A stretch of 64,000 bases of DNA, from positions 4,942,812 through 5,006,811 of the forward strand of contig JAQNBH010000005.1 in assembly GCA_028752905.1 (NCBI GenBank), read 5' to 3'. This document shows, piece by piece, positions 36,636 to 47,009 of this stretch. How positions within the stretch are numbered: position 1 is the first letter of the stretch; each line of letters opens with the position of its first letter. The notes beneath the pieces were generated by a model. The model was given only the letters and a program-made list of their open reading frames with translations, was not told the DNA's origin and ran no database searches. A program made the translations under genes and the position numbers. The DNA is from Cladorhizidae sp. MBARI D1340-BT2. Lineage: Eukaryota; Porifera; Demospongiae; Poecilosclerida; Cladorhizidae.

Positions 36636-38850
36636 GATTATGAGGAGGAGGAAGAAGACGAGATATGTTCCAGATTTGTGGAAGCTTGCTGGATTGTCAT
36701 TAGGTGATAATAGACTTTTGTCGACCATTATCAAGCAATGGTAGTTGGATTCATCAAAAGTCCCACCTTGCTAGTTCATAAAAAGGACTGATTCAGCAAC
36801 AGTGGGACTCTTGATGAATTTATCCCAGATATTTGTCCAGAGAATTCTGGAGACAACGCCTACTGTGGAGCTTCATAGTGAAGCACTGGAGATATAGTGT
36901 GTGTGTGTGTGTGGTCTTTGGGGTTGAATTATGCAGGCCATGGGACAGTGGTGAATGTGTACCTGCAGGAGCAGGTACTGCAGCTAATAATAATACCACA
37001 CACAAACACACAAAAAAAGACACAAACACACACACGCACACACACACAAACACACACACAAACACACACACACAAACACACACACACAAATAAACGCATA
37101 CACAGAAACACACACTCAGATGCATTATGTTCCATAGATGCATTGGATCACTAGCACATGTAGTTTGTCTGGTTTTGTTGAGGGTCTGTGCTGTTAACTT
37201 CTGTTAAAGAGTAAACTTCCCCTAGTGAGTAAATCTTCACTTCTCTGCAGCGAGAATGTGCAGCAGCTGCTGAATCAGCTGATCTAGGCAGAGCATATAA
37301 ACGTGTTTGTTGCATTGACTGCCTCTTGTTCCGTTGCATTGAGAAACAGATTTACACCTAGTTGCAATTCAATTAGGAATCTTCTGTCGGTAGAACTAAC
37401 GAAAGGACTTATATAGTGCGTGTGCAAGTTATTATGAGGTGGGGTGGGTGGGGAGGATAAGTAGATGATAGATAGATAGACAGAAAATTCTTGAAGACAA
37501 ATTTCTCAGTTTTTTTACATCTTTCTTGTGAAGGATTAAAGGCACTGTAGGTTAGGATGCTAAGCAGCTGCCAAAGGAAGTTTTAACATTGCTTTTTTAA
37601 ATTTTATTATTAAAATAGTTTTTGGCACCTGCCATTTTAAAGCAGGCAATATCCTGCTCTCTGGGATGCTGCTGTTGTATTTGCATGAGCCTGCAGGAGA
37701 GAGTCACCATGGCCCCCTTGTAGTAGCTGTGGCGAGATCTTCAAGTACGGTTGGGCATGTACCTAAGAATATTTTCTAAATGTGGTGGCTCTACAACATG
37801 TGCTGCCTGGAGGATGCTCTTGCGGGGACTCCGTTTGTGTTTTAGATTCCAACTGTGAAAACTGCGAATATCAAAAAACCCTCAATTGTATTTGTTGTGC
37901 ACAAAATGTTATATGTCAGTAAACTTAGTGCTCCTATATATGTTTGTGTTTTTAATTGGACCACTGTTAATTAACAAGTCCACTTTAAAAGCACACTTCT
38001 TCGGGACCGGCGGGCACTGTAAATTCCAGGCTTGTTCACATTAGTCTGCGTTGCAAACTACTCCTGATAGTAAGAAGCCCAACCTGGAGTTCAGAATAAC
38101 GATAGAAGAAGAAGAAAAGAAGAAGAAAAAAATGCATGGAACTAGGTTAGGTTTTGTAGTAATTTCCTGTGGAGCTATGGAAGTGTTCATTTAAGCACAC
38201 CCTTTCTCTTGTGCATGTCTGATATATATATATATATATATAACCTTTCACGCCATTTATTCCCTTCCCTCCCCCTTCCCCTCCCTCCCCCTTCCCCCCT
38301 CCCCTATCCCAGCCCAAGTACTCCATGAAGTTTGAACAGCACTAAAATAGGATCATTGCTCCTTATGGCAAACGAGGCCTGTCTCTGCAAGGATGATGAC
38401 CCAATGGAGCATTGGTATTCTAAACCTTCCATTGGAAAGATCCGCATCACGCTTTGCTCGACTTACTGTCACAGAGCAAGACCACGCAGAGCTGACTGAA
38501 TACGATCCAGGGGGATATTTTGTGATCAGCGAATGGGAGAATGCACAGGAGGAAATGGCCACAAATACTGTGTATGTGTTCCAGAAGAAGGTGTTTTCTC
38601 ACCTTGTGGATGCCACATATTGTATTCTTGTTCCTCCTTCTTAGCTCAAGTCATTGCTGGATGAAGAGTTTGTTGTCCTGGAACGGAACGTGACCTTGGA
38701 CTTCAGCAGTGTGTGTGGGGCAAAGTCCGGAATTGCACATGAGAGGAGGATCCATGCCAAAGACATAAAAAAGAGCTGCTCCCTCATGTGGGAATTGCCA
38801 GCTTCTGTGAGACCAAGAAAACTTATTTCCTTGAGTCAGTGAGGAGGAAG
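36636..38850 (+). pseudogene. RNA polymerase II second subunit (RPB2) pseudogene, N-terminal part
   Basis: Fragments matching RPB2 in order. 36636-36700: acidic start then EACWIVI, with a shifted PDLW. 36773-36894: KGLIQQQWDS, DEFI in a second frame, FVQRILETTP in a third. 38313-38605: KYSMKFEQ, a stop, then [20 protein letters not shown] and [15 protein letters not shown]. 38645-38850: SLLDEEFVVLERNVTLDF, then in another frame LLPHVGIASFCETKKTYF. RPB2 forms one jaw of Pol II and contributes to the active site, and is among the most conserved eukaryotic proteins; here there are stops, at least four frameshifts, about 65 residues missing after VFQKK, and loose conservation. It retains intron-like gaps with acceptor-like borders (e.g. 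CCCAG before 38313, TTAG before 38645), so it is not a processed copy. It continues at 56003. Confidence 0.85.
36895..38312. other. Intron-like gap in RPB2 pseudogene; microsatellites only
   Basis: (TG)n at 36896-36911, (CA)n-rich tract at about 36990-37095, (TA)n at 38221-38242 and a pyrimidine-rich tract 38245-38312. No gene recognised. Confidence 0.6.
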
Positions 38851-38929
38851 AGAGTTGGAGGGGAGTCGGGTGTGATGGAGGACGAGGAGACTATAGTATG
38901 TGCCTACAAGTAGGTGTGCGTTGAATACC

Positions 38930-39340
38930 TCAGTGTCCTGCTATCTTCTTGTGTCCTGTAGCAGCCTAATATTGGAGTGTGTTGTGTCATGATGACCTGT
39001 AGTCCTTTGTAGTGTCCTAATGTTGGAATGTTTTGTGTCGTGATGACCTATACTGTGTTGGAGTTTGTGGTGTCACAATGACCTAAACGGTTGTACTGTC
39101 CTATGTTGGAGTATGTTATTGATGACCTAAACTGTGTTGTACTGTCCTGTATTGGAGTATGTTATTGATGACCTAAACGGTTGTACTGTCCTGTATTGGA
39201 GTATGTTATTGATGACCTAAACTGTGTTGGAGTGTCCTGTGTTGGAGTGTGTTATTGATGATCTAAACTGTGTTGGAGTGTGTTATTGATGATCTAAACT
39301 GTGTTAGAGTGTCACGATGACCTCAGTCTGGAGTATCCTG
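38930..39340. repeat. Irregular 30-46-bp tandem repeat
   Basis: Repeating GTTGGAGT(G/A)TGTTATTGATGACCTAAACTGTG with variable insertions of TTGTACTGTCCTGT. Confidence 0.85.
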
Positions 39341-39467
39341 TGTGTGAGTGTGTGTGTGTGTATTTCCTCTTGGTTCTTGCATGCACGAGTGCCTCCCAAT
39401 TGAGCCGCACAACACTCTTACCTGCTGGTAGGGAAATTCTTATTGGGTGGAAAATCATCTTTGCATG

Positions 39468-39627
39468 CCATAGGAATTAATTTAAACTAGTAATACTCGG
39501 CCATAGGAATTAATTTAAACTAGTAATACTCAGCCATAGGAATTAATTTAAACTAGTAATATTCAGCCATAGGAATTAATTTAAACTAGTAATACTCAGC
39601 CATAGGAATTAATTTAAACTAGTAATG
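39468..39627. repeat. 33-bp tandem repeat, 5 copies
   Basis: CCATAGGAATTAATTTAAAC followed by TAGTAATACTCAG, nearly perfect. Confidence 0.93.
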
Positions 39628-39877
39628 AATGCTAGCATTGAGTGGTGAGTGAAGAGAAATAAGAAAACTAGAGCATGTTGATGAACCAGTAACTATGTCC
39701 ATCATCCTTTCCTGTCAGCCATGTAGCCCTCTCTCACTTCCCGTGCAGTAATTTTTTTTGTATGAGGCCTATGGAGGAGGCCATTTTGAGTGCTTGCAGG
39801 GGTTGACTAGTGTCTTGGTTTGTTGTTTGTCCTACTTCAGGCTGGCTTGTCGAGCTATCTGGTAAAGGGTCACATCA

Positions 39878-40135
39878 GCTATTAACCATGCAGCCTGTTC
39901 TCACTTGTGCGCAGTACAGCCAGGCTAGTCTAGCTTCAAATCTGCTGCTTCTCTTGATCATTCTCTTTACTATGACAACCATTCCCGATTTATGTAAGCC
40001 CACATTATGTAGGGTGTGTGACCCGTTTCTATTTTTTTCGTGAGTGAGCGTACAGTGAATACATAAACAGATACATGTAGATACATACATACATAGATAC
40101 ATACATAGATAGATAGATAGATAGATACATACACC
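39878..40135 (-). mobile_element. Dispersed repeat, inverted copy left of satellite
   Basis: Reverse complement of the repeat at 41696-41896: shared blocks CTATTAACCATGCAGCC, GTTCTCACTTG, CTAGCTTCAAATCTGCT, CTATGACAACCATTCC, TTTATGTAAG, TGACCCGTTTCTATTTTTT, then a GATA/CATA microsatellite. It faces the 41696 copy across the 40281-41578 array. Confidence 0.75.
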
Positions 40136-40280
40136 ATGCGTGGTAATATCAAATTTTCCATCTAACTCTCCACTGAGGGCTTGCTTCCCTCGCCAGTAAC
40201 TTATAGATTAAAGCCAAGGTCACACAAAACTAGCTCCCACGAGGCCGGCCATGAGACTGTTTGATCCCATCTACCTCAAT

Positions 40281-41578
40281 CTAATGTGATGTTGGTCCAG
40301 TACTTTGTCCCCTTAGAGCTATTGTTAGCCTACTTCAATCTGCCTGAGAATCTAGTGTGATGTTGGTCCAGTGTGTGTCCCCATAGAGCTATTGCCAATG
40401 TACTTCAACCTGCCTCAACCCAGTGTGATGTTGGTCCAGTGTGTGTCCCCATAGAGCAATCTACTTCAACCTGCCTCAACCCAGTGTGATGTTGGTCCAG
40501 TGTATGTTCATATAGAGCAATTGTCAATCCACTTCAACCTGCCTCAACCCAGTGTGATGTTGGTCCAGTGTGTGTCCCAATAGAGCAATCTACTTCAACC
40601 TGCCTCAACCCAGTGTGATGTTGGTCCAGTGTGTGTCCCCATAGAGCAATCTACTTCAACCTGCCTCAACCCAGTGTGATGTTAGTCCAGTGTGTATCCC
40701 CATAGAGCAATCCACTTCAACCCGGTGTGATGTTGGTTCAGTGTGTGTCCCCATAGAGCAATTTACTTCAACCTGCCTCAACCCAGTGTGATGTTGGTCC
40801 AGTGTGTGTTCATATAGAGCTATTGTCAATCCACTTCAACCTGCCTCAACCCAGTGTGATGTTAGTCCAGTGTGTATCCCCATAGAGCAATCCACTTCAA
40901 CCTGCCTCAACCCAGTGTAATGTTGGTTCAGTGTGTCCCCCCATAGAGCAATCTACTTCAACCTGCCTCAACCCAGTGTGATGTTGATCCAGTGTGGAGC
41001 TATTGTCAATCCACTTCAACCTGCCTCAACCCAGTGTGATGTTAGTCCAGTGTGTGTCCCCATAGAGCAATCTACTTCAACCTGCCTCAACCCAGTGTGA
41101 TGTTGGTCCAGTGTGTGTGCTATTGTCAATCCACTTCAACCTGCCTCAACCCAGTGTGATGTTAGTCCTGTGTGTGTCCCCATAGAGCAATCTACTTCAA
41201 CCTGCCTCAACCAGTGTGATGTTGGTCCAGTGTGTGTTCATATAGAGCTATTGTCAACCCACTTCAACCTGCCTCAACCCAGTGTGATGTTAGTCCAGTG
41301 TGTGTCCCCATAGAGCAATCTACTTCAACCTGCCTCAACCCAGTGTGATGTTGGTCCAGTGTGTGTTCATATAGAGCTATTGTCAACCCACTTCAACCTG
41401 CCTCAACCCAGTGTGATGTTAGTCCAGTGTGTGTTCATATAGAGCTATTGTCAACCCACTTCAACCTGCCTCAACCCAGTGTGATGTTAGTCCAGTGTGT
41501 GTCCCCATAGAGCTATTGTCAATCCACTTCAACCTGCCTCAACCCAGTGTGATGTTAGTCCAGTGTGTGTCCCTGTAG
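40281..41578. repeat. 58-68-bp satellite, ~21 copies
   Basis: Unit (CAGTGTGATGTTGGTCCAGT, GTGTGTCCCCATAGAG, CTATTGTCAATCCACTTCAA, CCTGCCTCAACC), 68 bp when complete; many copies lack the CTATTGTCA block (59 bp). A shorter version of the same satellite is present in opposite orientation at 59560-60012. Confidence 0.95.
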
Positions 41579-41695
41579 ACCTAGACTAGCTATGCCCCTT
41601 GGTTTAGTCTATTGTGTAGACGTGTTAATTGCAAGCGAAGTGAGTCCTCGGTGTGGGGGAATTGGATGGAAGACTTGCTATTGCCATGCAAGGCA

Positions 41696-41896
41696 CATGT
41701 ATCTATGTATGTATGTATTTTCACCCATAAAAAATATGAACAGGTCACCCGCCTTAAATGGAGCGGTCTTAAATAAACCAGGAATGGTCGTCATAGTGAA
41801 GACAAAGGTCGAGAAAATGGTAGCAGATCCAAAGCTAGAAGAAAGAAATCTTCCTGCACAGGCAAGTGAGAATGGCTGCATGGTTAATAGCTAACA
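41696..41896 (+). mobile_element. Dispersed repeat, direct copy right of satellite
   Basis: GTATGTATGTATTTTCACCC, ATATGAACAGGTCA, GGAATGGTCGTCATAGTGAA, CAAAGCTAGAAGAAAG, CAAGTGAGAATGGCTGCATG, GTTAATAG. The downstream sequence to about 42560 is shared with 12650-12880. Confidence 0.75.
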
Positions 41897-42489
41897 GGAA
41901 AGGATGATGGAGTTCAATTCTGACATAGCTACTCAATTCATCGACCACTCTAGCTATAGAGGTGGGTATACCATTTTTGTCACGATGATGCAGAACCAAT
42001 TGTAAATCTCGATAAGGTAAATACACATACTACCACTCTCTATGGACAAAGAGAACTGGCTACATAGTTGGCATATATAGGGAGGAGAACTGGTGCATAT
42101 AGTCAATAGAGAGAGATGTGCTAATGATGGAGAATACACTAAACAGTGTCAAGAATGCAAACTATCACTTTAACAAGTTCTTGTCAGCTTCTGCATAGTC
42201 TTCCCTTTAGTACTCTTGAGTACTCCTGCAGAAAGAACTGCTTGTGATGAGCTCACTCTTAGTGTAGTGTGCTTCCCATCTTCAAGGGAAGCTGCTTCCA
42301 AGTCCTCAACACTTCTTCTCGGCCATACCTACACGTGATCATTTCTTCTGTTTGGGACATCAGCTTGTTCAACTTTGCACCATTTCAGAATCTATAAGGA
42401 ATATAAATGTACGTGTAATTCTTGGCTACTTCTCCATATCACAATCCAGACATTACAACATCATGATGACATCATGATGACATCAATAA

Positions 42490-43460
42490 TGCACAGATCA
42501 ATACTGTATTAGGCCTTCGGCTATGCTGGGGTTACGACAATGGCTAGAACAATGCAATCTAATGCTAGGATTTCAAGCTAAAATAATGCACAGATCAGTA
42601 CTGTATTAGGCCTTCGGCTATGCTGGGGTTACGACAATGGCTAGAACAATGCAATCTAATGCTAGGATTTCAAGCTAAAATAATGCACAGATCAGTACTG
42701 TATTAGGCCTTCGGCTGTAGGGCTAGAACAATGGCTATAGCAATGCAATCTAATGCTAGGATTTCAAGCTAAAATAATGTACAGATCAGTACTGTATTAG
42801 GCCTTCGGCTATGCTGGGGTTACGACAATGGCTAGAACAATGCAATCTAATGCTAGGATTTCAAGCTAAAATAATGCACAGATCAGTACTGTATTAGGCC
42901 TTCGGCTGTAGGGCTAGAACAATGGCTAGAGCAATGCAATCTAATGCTAAGATTTCAAGCTAAAATAATGTACAGATCAGTACTGTATTAGGCCTTCGGC
43001 TGTAGGGCTAGAACAATGGCTAGAGCAATGCAATCTAATGCTAGGATTTCAAGCTAAAATAATGTATGGATCAGTAAGTACTGTATTAGACCTTCGGCTA
43101 TGCTAGGGGTTAGGACAATGGATAGCCAGCAATGCAATCTAATGCTATGCTAGGGGTTAGGACAATGGCTAGAGCAATGCAATCTAATGCTAGGATTTCA
43201 AGCTAAAATAATGTACAGATCAGTACTGTATTAGGCCTTCGGCTATGCTAGGGGTTAGGACAATAGCTAGAACAATGCAATCTAATGCTAGGATTTCAAG
43301 CTAAAATAATGTACAGATCAGTACTGTATTAGGCCTTCAGCTAGAACAATGGCTAGAGCAATGCAATCTAATGCAAGCTAAAATAATGTACAGATCAGTA
43401 CTGTATTAGGCCTTCGGCTATGCTAGGGGTTAGGACAATGGCTAGAGCAATGCAATCTGG
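42490..43460. repeat. 94-98-bp tandem array derived from a dispersed repeat, ~11 copies
   Basis: Unit CAGATCAGTACTGTATTAGG, CCTTCGGCTATGCTGGGGTT, (AC)GACAATGGCTAGAACAATG, CAATCTAATGCTAGGATTTC, AAGCTAAAATAATG. CAGATCA starts are spaced 98, 97, 94, 97, 94, 94, 148, 98, 78 bp. Single-copy versions of the unit exist at 12820-12880 and 28870-28930, which suggests the array grew from the tail of that dispersed element. Confidence 0.93.
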
Positions 43461-43664
43461 TGACTCGCTACTCAATACTTGCATTTGTTACTAGTAAAGC
43501 CTGTAGCTACCAGAATGTGGTACTTTTCCGGTAATTAATCCTCTTAATGTGGCTGGGCATGTAATTAGGCGATAGACAGGTATTTAACCCTATTAAGGTG
43601 GGAAGTCAGGAATTAACCCTCTTAATGGATAGATAATGGATAGATAGGTATTTAAACCTCTTAA
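43461..43664. other. Flank of piggyBac element, TTAA-rich
   Basis: Repeats of the kind GTAATTAA/ATTTAACCCTATTAA/GAATTAACCCTCTTAA spaced about 40-45 bp continue on the other side of the element at 45746-45830. TTAA target sites are therefore abundant. Confidence 0.6.
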
Positions 43665-44399
43665 CCGATTATACGCGGTATTAATTAATTCAATTGTACC
43701 GCGTGACGCGGCACCTTTTTCATGTGACCTTAGGGTGTGGCGAGTACCAAACAAAACGTGCTAGATCTTTGTCTCGAGGGCTTTTCAGCCTTAGCGGTAT
43801 ATTGCCTGAAGAGAAAGCGTGTCCTTGGCTACCTGATTACAAAAGAAGTTAGTCTTGCCAGCTTTTGTGCCCGCTGTGGATAACAAATTTCGAGGACCAA
43901 AGAGTATAATCGAGCGTTCAGCTAAAGATCGGAGTTCTTTGATTCTTCAGAAACTTTCGATGGCGTGTCCAGTTACACTTGCCTGAGCCTTGGAAGCTCC
44001 TGGACAGAAGATGACCCCACGCGCTAGCAATGGACAAAGAAAGGTAAGCTATAAATAATTTTAATATTTGGAACGCGTAGCTGCTAGCTTAGCTAAGTTG
44101 AACTCTAGGTATGATACTGAATATTGTACGTGCATCCATAGGTTCTTTGCCTGTCAAGTCCCAATACAATGTCCTGCTAACCTACCATCACCCCCATGGG
44201 TGGGCATGAAAAGGAGAGAGCAGTGGAGCTGAAACAAGAAACCCTAACCCCCTGAACCATGAAACAACTTGAATTTGCCACTTTCTCACAGGTATTACAT
44301 ATCATTTTATATGAATACAATGTAGTACATTGGTACACAGGAGAGAGAAGGTTATATTCCAATAACAGGACTATAATTTGTTTTTGTGCCACAATAGAT

Positions 44400-45472
44400 C
44401 GTGGGTGCTCGCGATTCCAGCATGGCATAGCCATATGCCACATTCCTGGCAGTATCACTGGCTGTCAGATCGCTTCTGTTGCTGGTAGTATAAGTGCAAC
44501 GTCCTCGACTGCGCTTCCCAGATGTTGCAGGGGTCTTTATTGGGAAGTGGAGGAAAGGCAGGAAGACTCTTGATAATGGAGCTGCACCCAGCTCTGCGTC
44601 AGCTACAATAATTCCTATTATCTCCTTGGCCAGCTGAATCCTAACTTCTTGATCGTAAGTTCACTTCCGCTTCCTGACCATCCTTTGTGCAGAATGAAGA
44701 CCTGTGTTTGTGAATATGTGAATGGATGAATTGTAGGGGTCACTAGGTTTGGTGACCAAACTGGAGGCAATGTCTGTGTGGAAGAGACAGTGGATGGCAA
44801 GGCTGAGCAGGTGGCAGTGGAAGGAATGAAAGAGGGTGATGGTTGGATTTGTTGTTGAGTTGGTATAATGTTGAGTTGGGGCTGGGGTGTGTAAGTAGGT
44901 GTGGTTGATACTGATGTTGGTTGAGGCATGGGTGTGGTTGATTCTGATGTAGGTAGAGGCAGGAGTGTGGAAGTCATTGTGGTCAATACCGATGTGGTTT
45001 GAGGCTGGGGTGTGGTTGATACTGATGTGGTTTGAGGCTGGGGTGTGGTCGATACTGAAGTAGATATGGAAGTGCATGTTGTCGATAGCGATGGTGGTAA
45101 AAGGTAGCAGTAGTGTTTACAGAGTCTGATGTGGAAGCAACCACGGAGTCTTTTACTGAGATGGGTGTGGTAAAAGCGGCATTCATTTGGGTCGATGGGT
45201 AGGGTAAAGGTGTCTTGTGTAATGCGGCAGGTATCGCGAAGGAATGAGCATCTTCCTCTTCCATGTCTAAATATATATATTATATATATATATAATTATT
45301 TTATATATATTTTTTATTATATTATTCAACATTTGTTCACTAAAATTTCCTTACCTTCCTGCAGGCCTTCAAATTCCTCATCACTTCCATCTGCAAATGG
45401 CTCATCCAAGTCCCCATCTCCATCCAATGCCTTGAGGACCTCCTCCAAAGACAAACATTCTCTTTTTGCCAT
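44400..45472 (-). pseudogene. piggyBac-type transposase remnant lacking catalytic core
   Basis: Exon 1 (45472-45355): MAKRECLSLEEVLKALDGDG, then DLDEPFADGSDEEFEGLQE, an acidic start typical of piggyBac proteins, ending in phase at a GTAAGG donor. Exon 2 starts at 45266 after a TAG acceptor (DMEEEDAHSF) and runs into a Thr/Ser/Pro/Gln-rich linker that changes frame near 45080; the linker frame ends PPVWSPNLVTPTIHPFTYS, resembling the start of the conserved transposase domain. It is followed almost at once (44640-44400) by C-terminal features: QLAKEIIGIIV, RGRC, then YCQECGIWLCHAGI, a Cys-rich finger. The DDD catalytic domain between them is missing, and a stop precedes the finger. Confidence 0.68.
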
Positions 45473-45665
45473 TATAGTTATCCTATTTTTAATATGTATA
45501 AGTCATAATTGTTTTCAAGTTTTCTAAAAAAATGTTATAGTAAGTCCTATATAATAAAGGCACTATCATGAACTTACAGTGTTATAGAGCAGTATCGCAG
45601 CAATGGATCCTTCGTAAAGAGTAAGACAGCTAGCCGATCGCGCGAATAAAAAGGCTGCTAGGTAT

Positions 45666-45725
45666 GACGCCAATTGGCGTCTACCGCCGTTCAAAGCACG
45701 CACGGGCGTGACGCCAATTGGCGTC
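45666..45725. repeat. Two perfect 16-bp palindromes, 44 bp apart
   Basis: GACGCCAATTGGCGTC at 45666-45681 and 45710-45725, each followed by TA(C/T)CGCCGTT. They sit at the right end of the piggyBac element. Confidence 0.93.
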
Positions 45726-46604
45726 TATCGCCGTTAATCGGTTAATTTGGATGATCTAGTAATTAAACCTGATGAACTGGTACTTAACTTAATATGTGGG
45801 CAGTCAGGTAATTAATTCTTTAGAGCTGATAGTGCAGGGGGTCGTCATGGTTGATTTTCTGGGGGGTGGGGTTGGTTTGGTGTGTCAGAAATTATTTCCT
45901 TAGTCCATTTGAAGTACTAGAAGCAGGGTTGTATACAGAAATTTTGCCAAGGGGGGGCGAACTTGAGATATGGAAAAATAAGGGGGGGCGGAGAGCCTGG
46001 ATGGTGCGGAAAGGGGACGTGCACCCTGGGCTTCCGCGTGGAGTACGAAAGTGTTTTACCCACAGGTATTTTTGCAGTACTAACTGTATATATAGCTGCT
46101 ACTTATGATGGCATGCACTTTTTCTAAAATCTTTAGTACAACATTCCATCTTAAATATTTGCTGAAGTTGCATGCTACGGCAATCAGCATATATAGATTA
46201 GATATAGTCACTTGTCACTCGTATAATGGAGGTGGGCTTTTGTGAAATCGAATTATGTTGCATTCCATGCATTTTCTTACAAAATCATGGACAACAGGTT
46301 TCATACACAATTTTTCTCTAGTTCTCTAGGGGGGGGGGGGGGGGGGGGGGGTGGAAATGGTTGGTCACTTGGTGCCCTAATTTTTGTTAATATTTTCTTA
46401 ACATGTTCATAAGCCGTAAAAGGGGGGTCTGGGGGGAAGATCCCCCCATATTTTTTTTTGCTTTTACAATGTCTGAGGATAGCTATTTTGACTGACTACC
46501 AATGGCATTATGCTATACCGAACTATGGCTAGACTGTATATATTTCTCATGATATTGTAGCTGCTTGGAAAAAGGAGAGCATGTGTCATGACACGATGAC
46601 ATCA

Positions 46605-46980
46605 CACACCACCACGTGCTCTCCTTTGTAGGTTTGTCACTTCTTTTGTTTCTCCTTCTTTCCCACTCCCTCTCTCTCAGTATTTTTAACTCAGTCCATT
46701 ATGTCATGGTCTTCAAGTCTAATCTTAGACATGATGTCATCACACGCCACCACGTGTTCTCCTTTGTAGGTTTGTCACTTCTTCAGTTCCCTCCTTCTTT
46801 CCCACTCTCTCTCAGTATTTTTAACTCAGTCCATTATGTCATGGTCTTAAAGTCATCACACACCACCACGTGTTCTCCTTTGTAGGTTTGTCACTTCTTC
46901 AGTTCCCTCCTTCTTTCCCACTCTCTCTCAGTTTAACTCAGTCCATTATGTCATGGTCTTAAAGTCTCTATAAAAGAAAC
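46605..46980 (+). promoter_or_regulatory. hAT promoter: three E-box tandem repeats and TATA box
   Basis: The segment CACCACGTG(C/T)TCTCCTTTG, TAGGTTTGTCACTTCTT ... TTAACTCAGTCCATTATGTC, ATGGTCTT is repeated three times (starts near 46608, 46747, 46862; 115-139 bp apart), each with a CACGTG E-box. TATAAAAG follows at 46969-46976, 34 bp before the transposase ATG. Confidence 0.65.
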
Positions 46981-47009
46981 CTTACTAGCTGATTTCTCTT
47001 CATATTAAT

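Larger units (their letters stand above)
43665..45741 (-). mobile_element. Internally deleted piggyBac element with TTAA target duplication
   Basis: Flanked by TTAA at 43661-43664 and 45742-45745. Inverted ends: CCGATTATACGCGGTA on the left and CCGATTAACGGCGATA (reverse complement of the right end). Subterminal palindromes lie at both ends: ACGCGGTA...TACCGCGT on the left, two copies of GACGCCAATTGGCGTC on the right. The minus strand carries N- and C-terminal parts of a piggyBac-type transposase but no catalytic core. Length 2077 bp. Confidence 0.78.
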
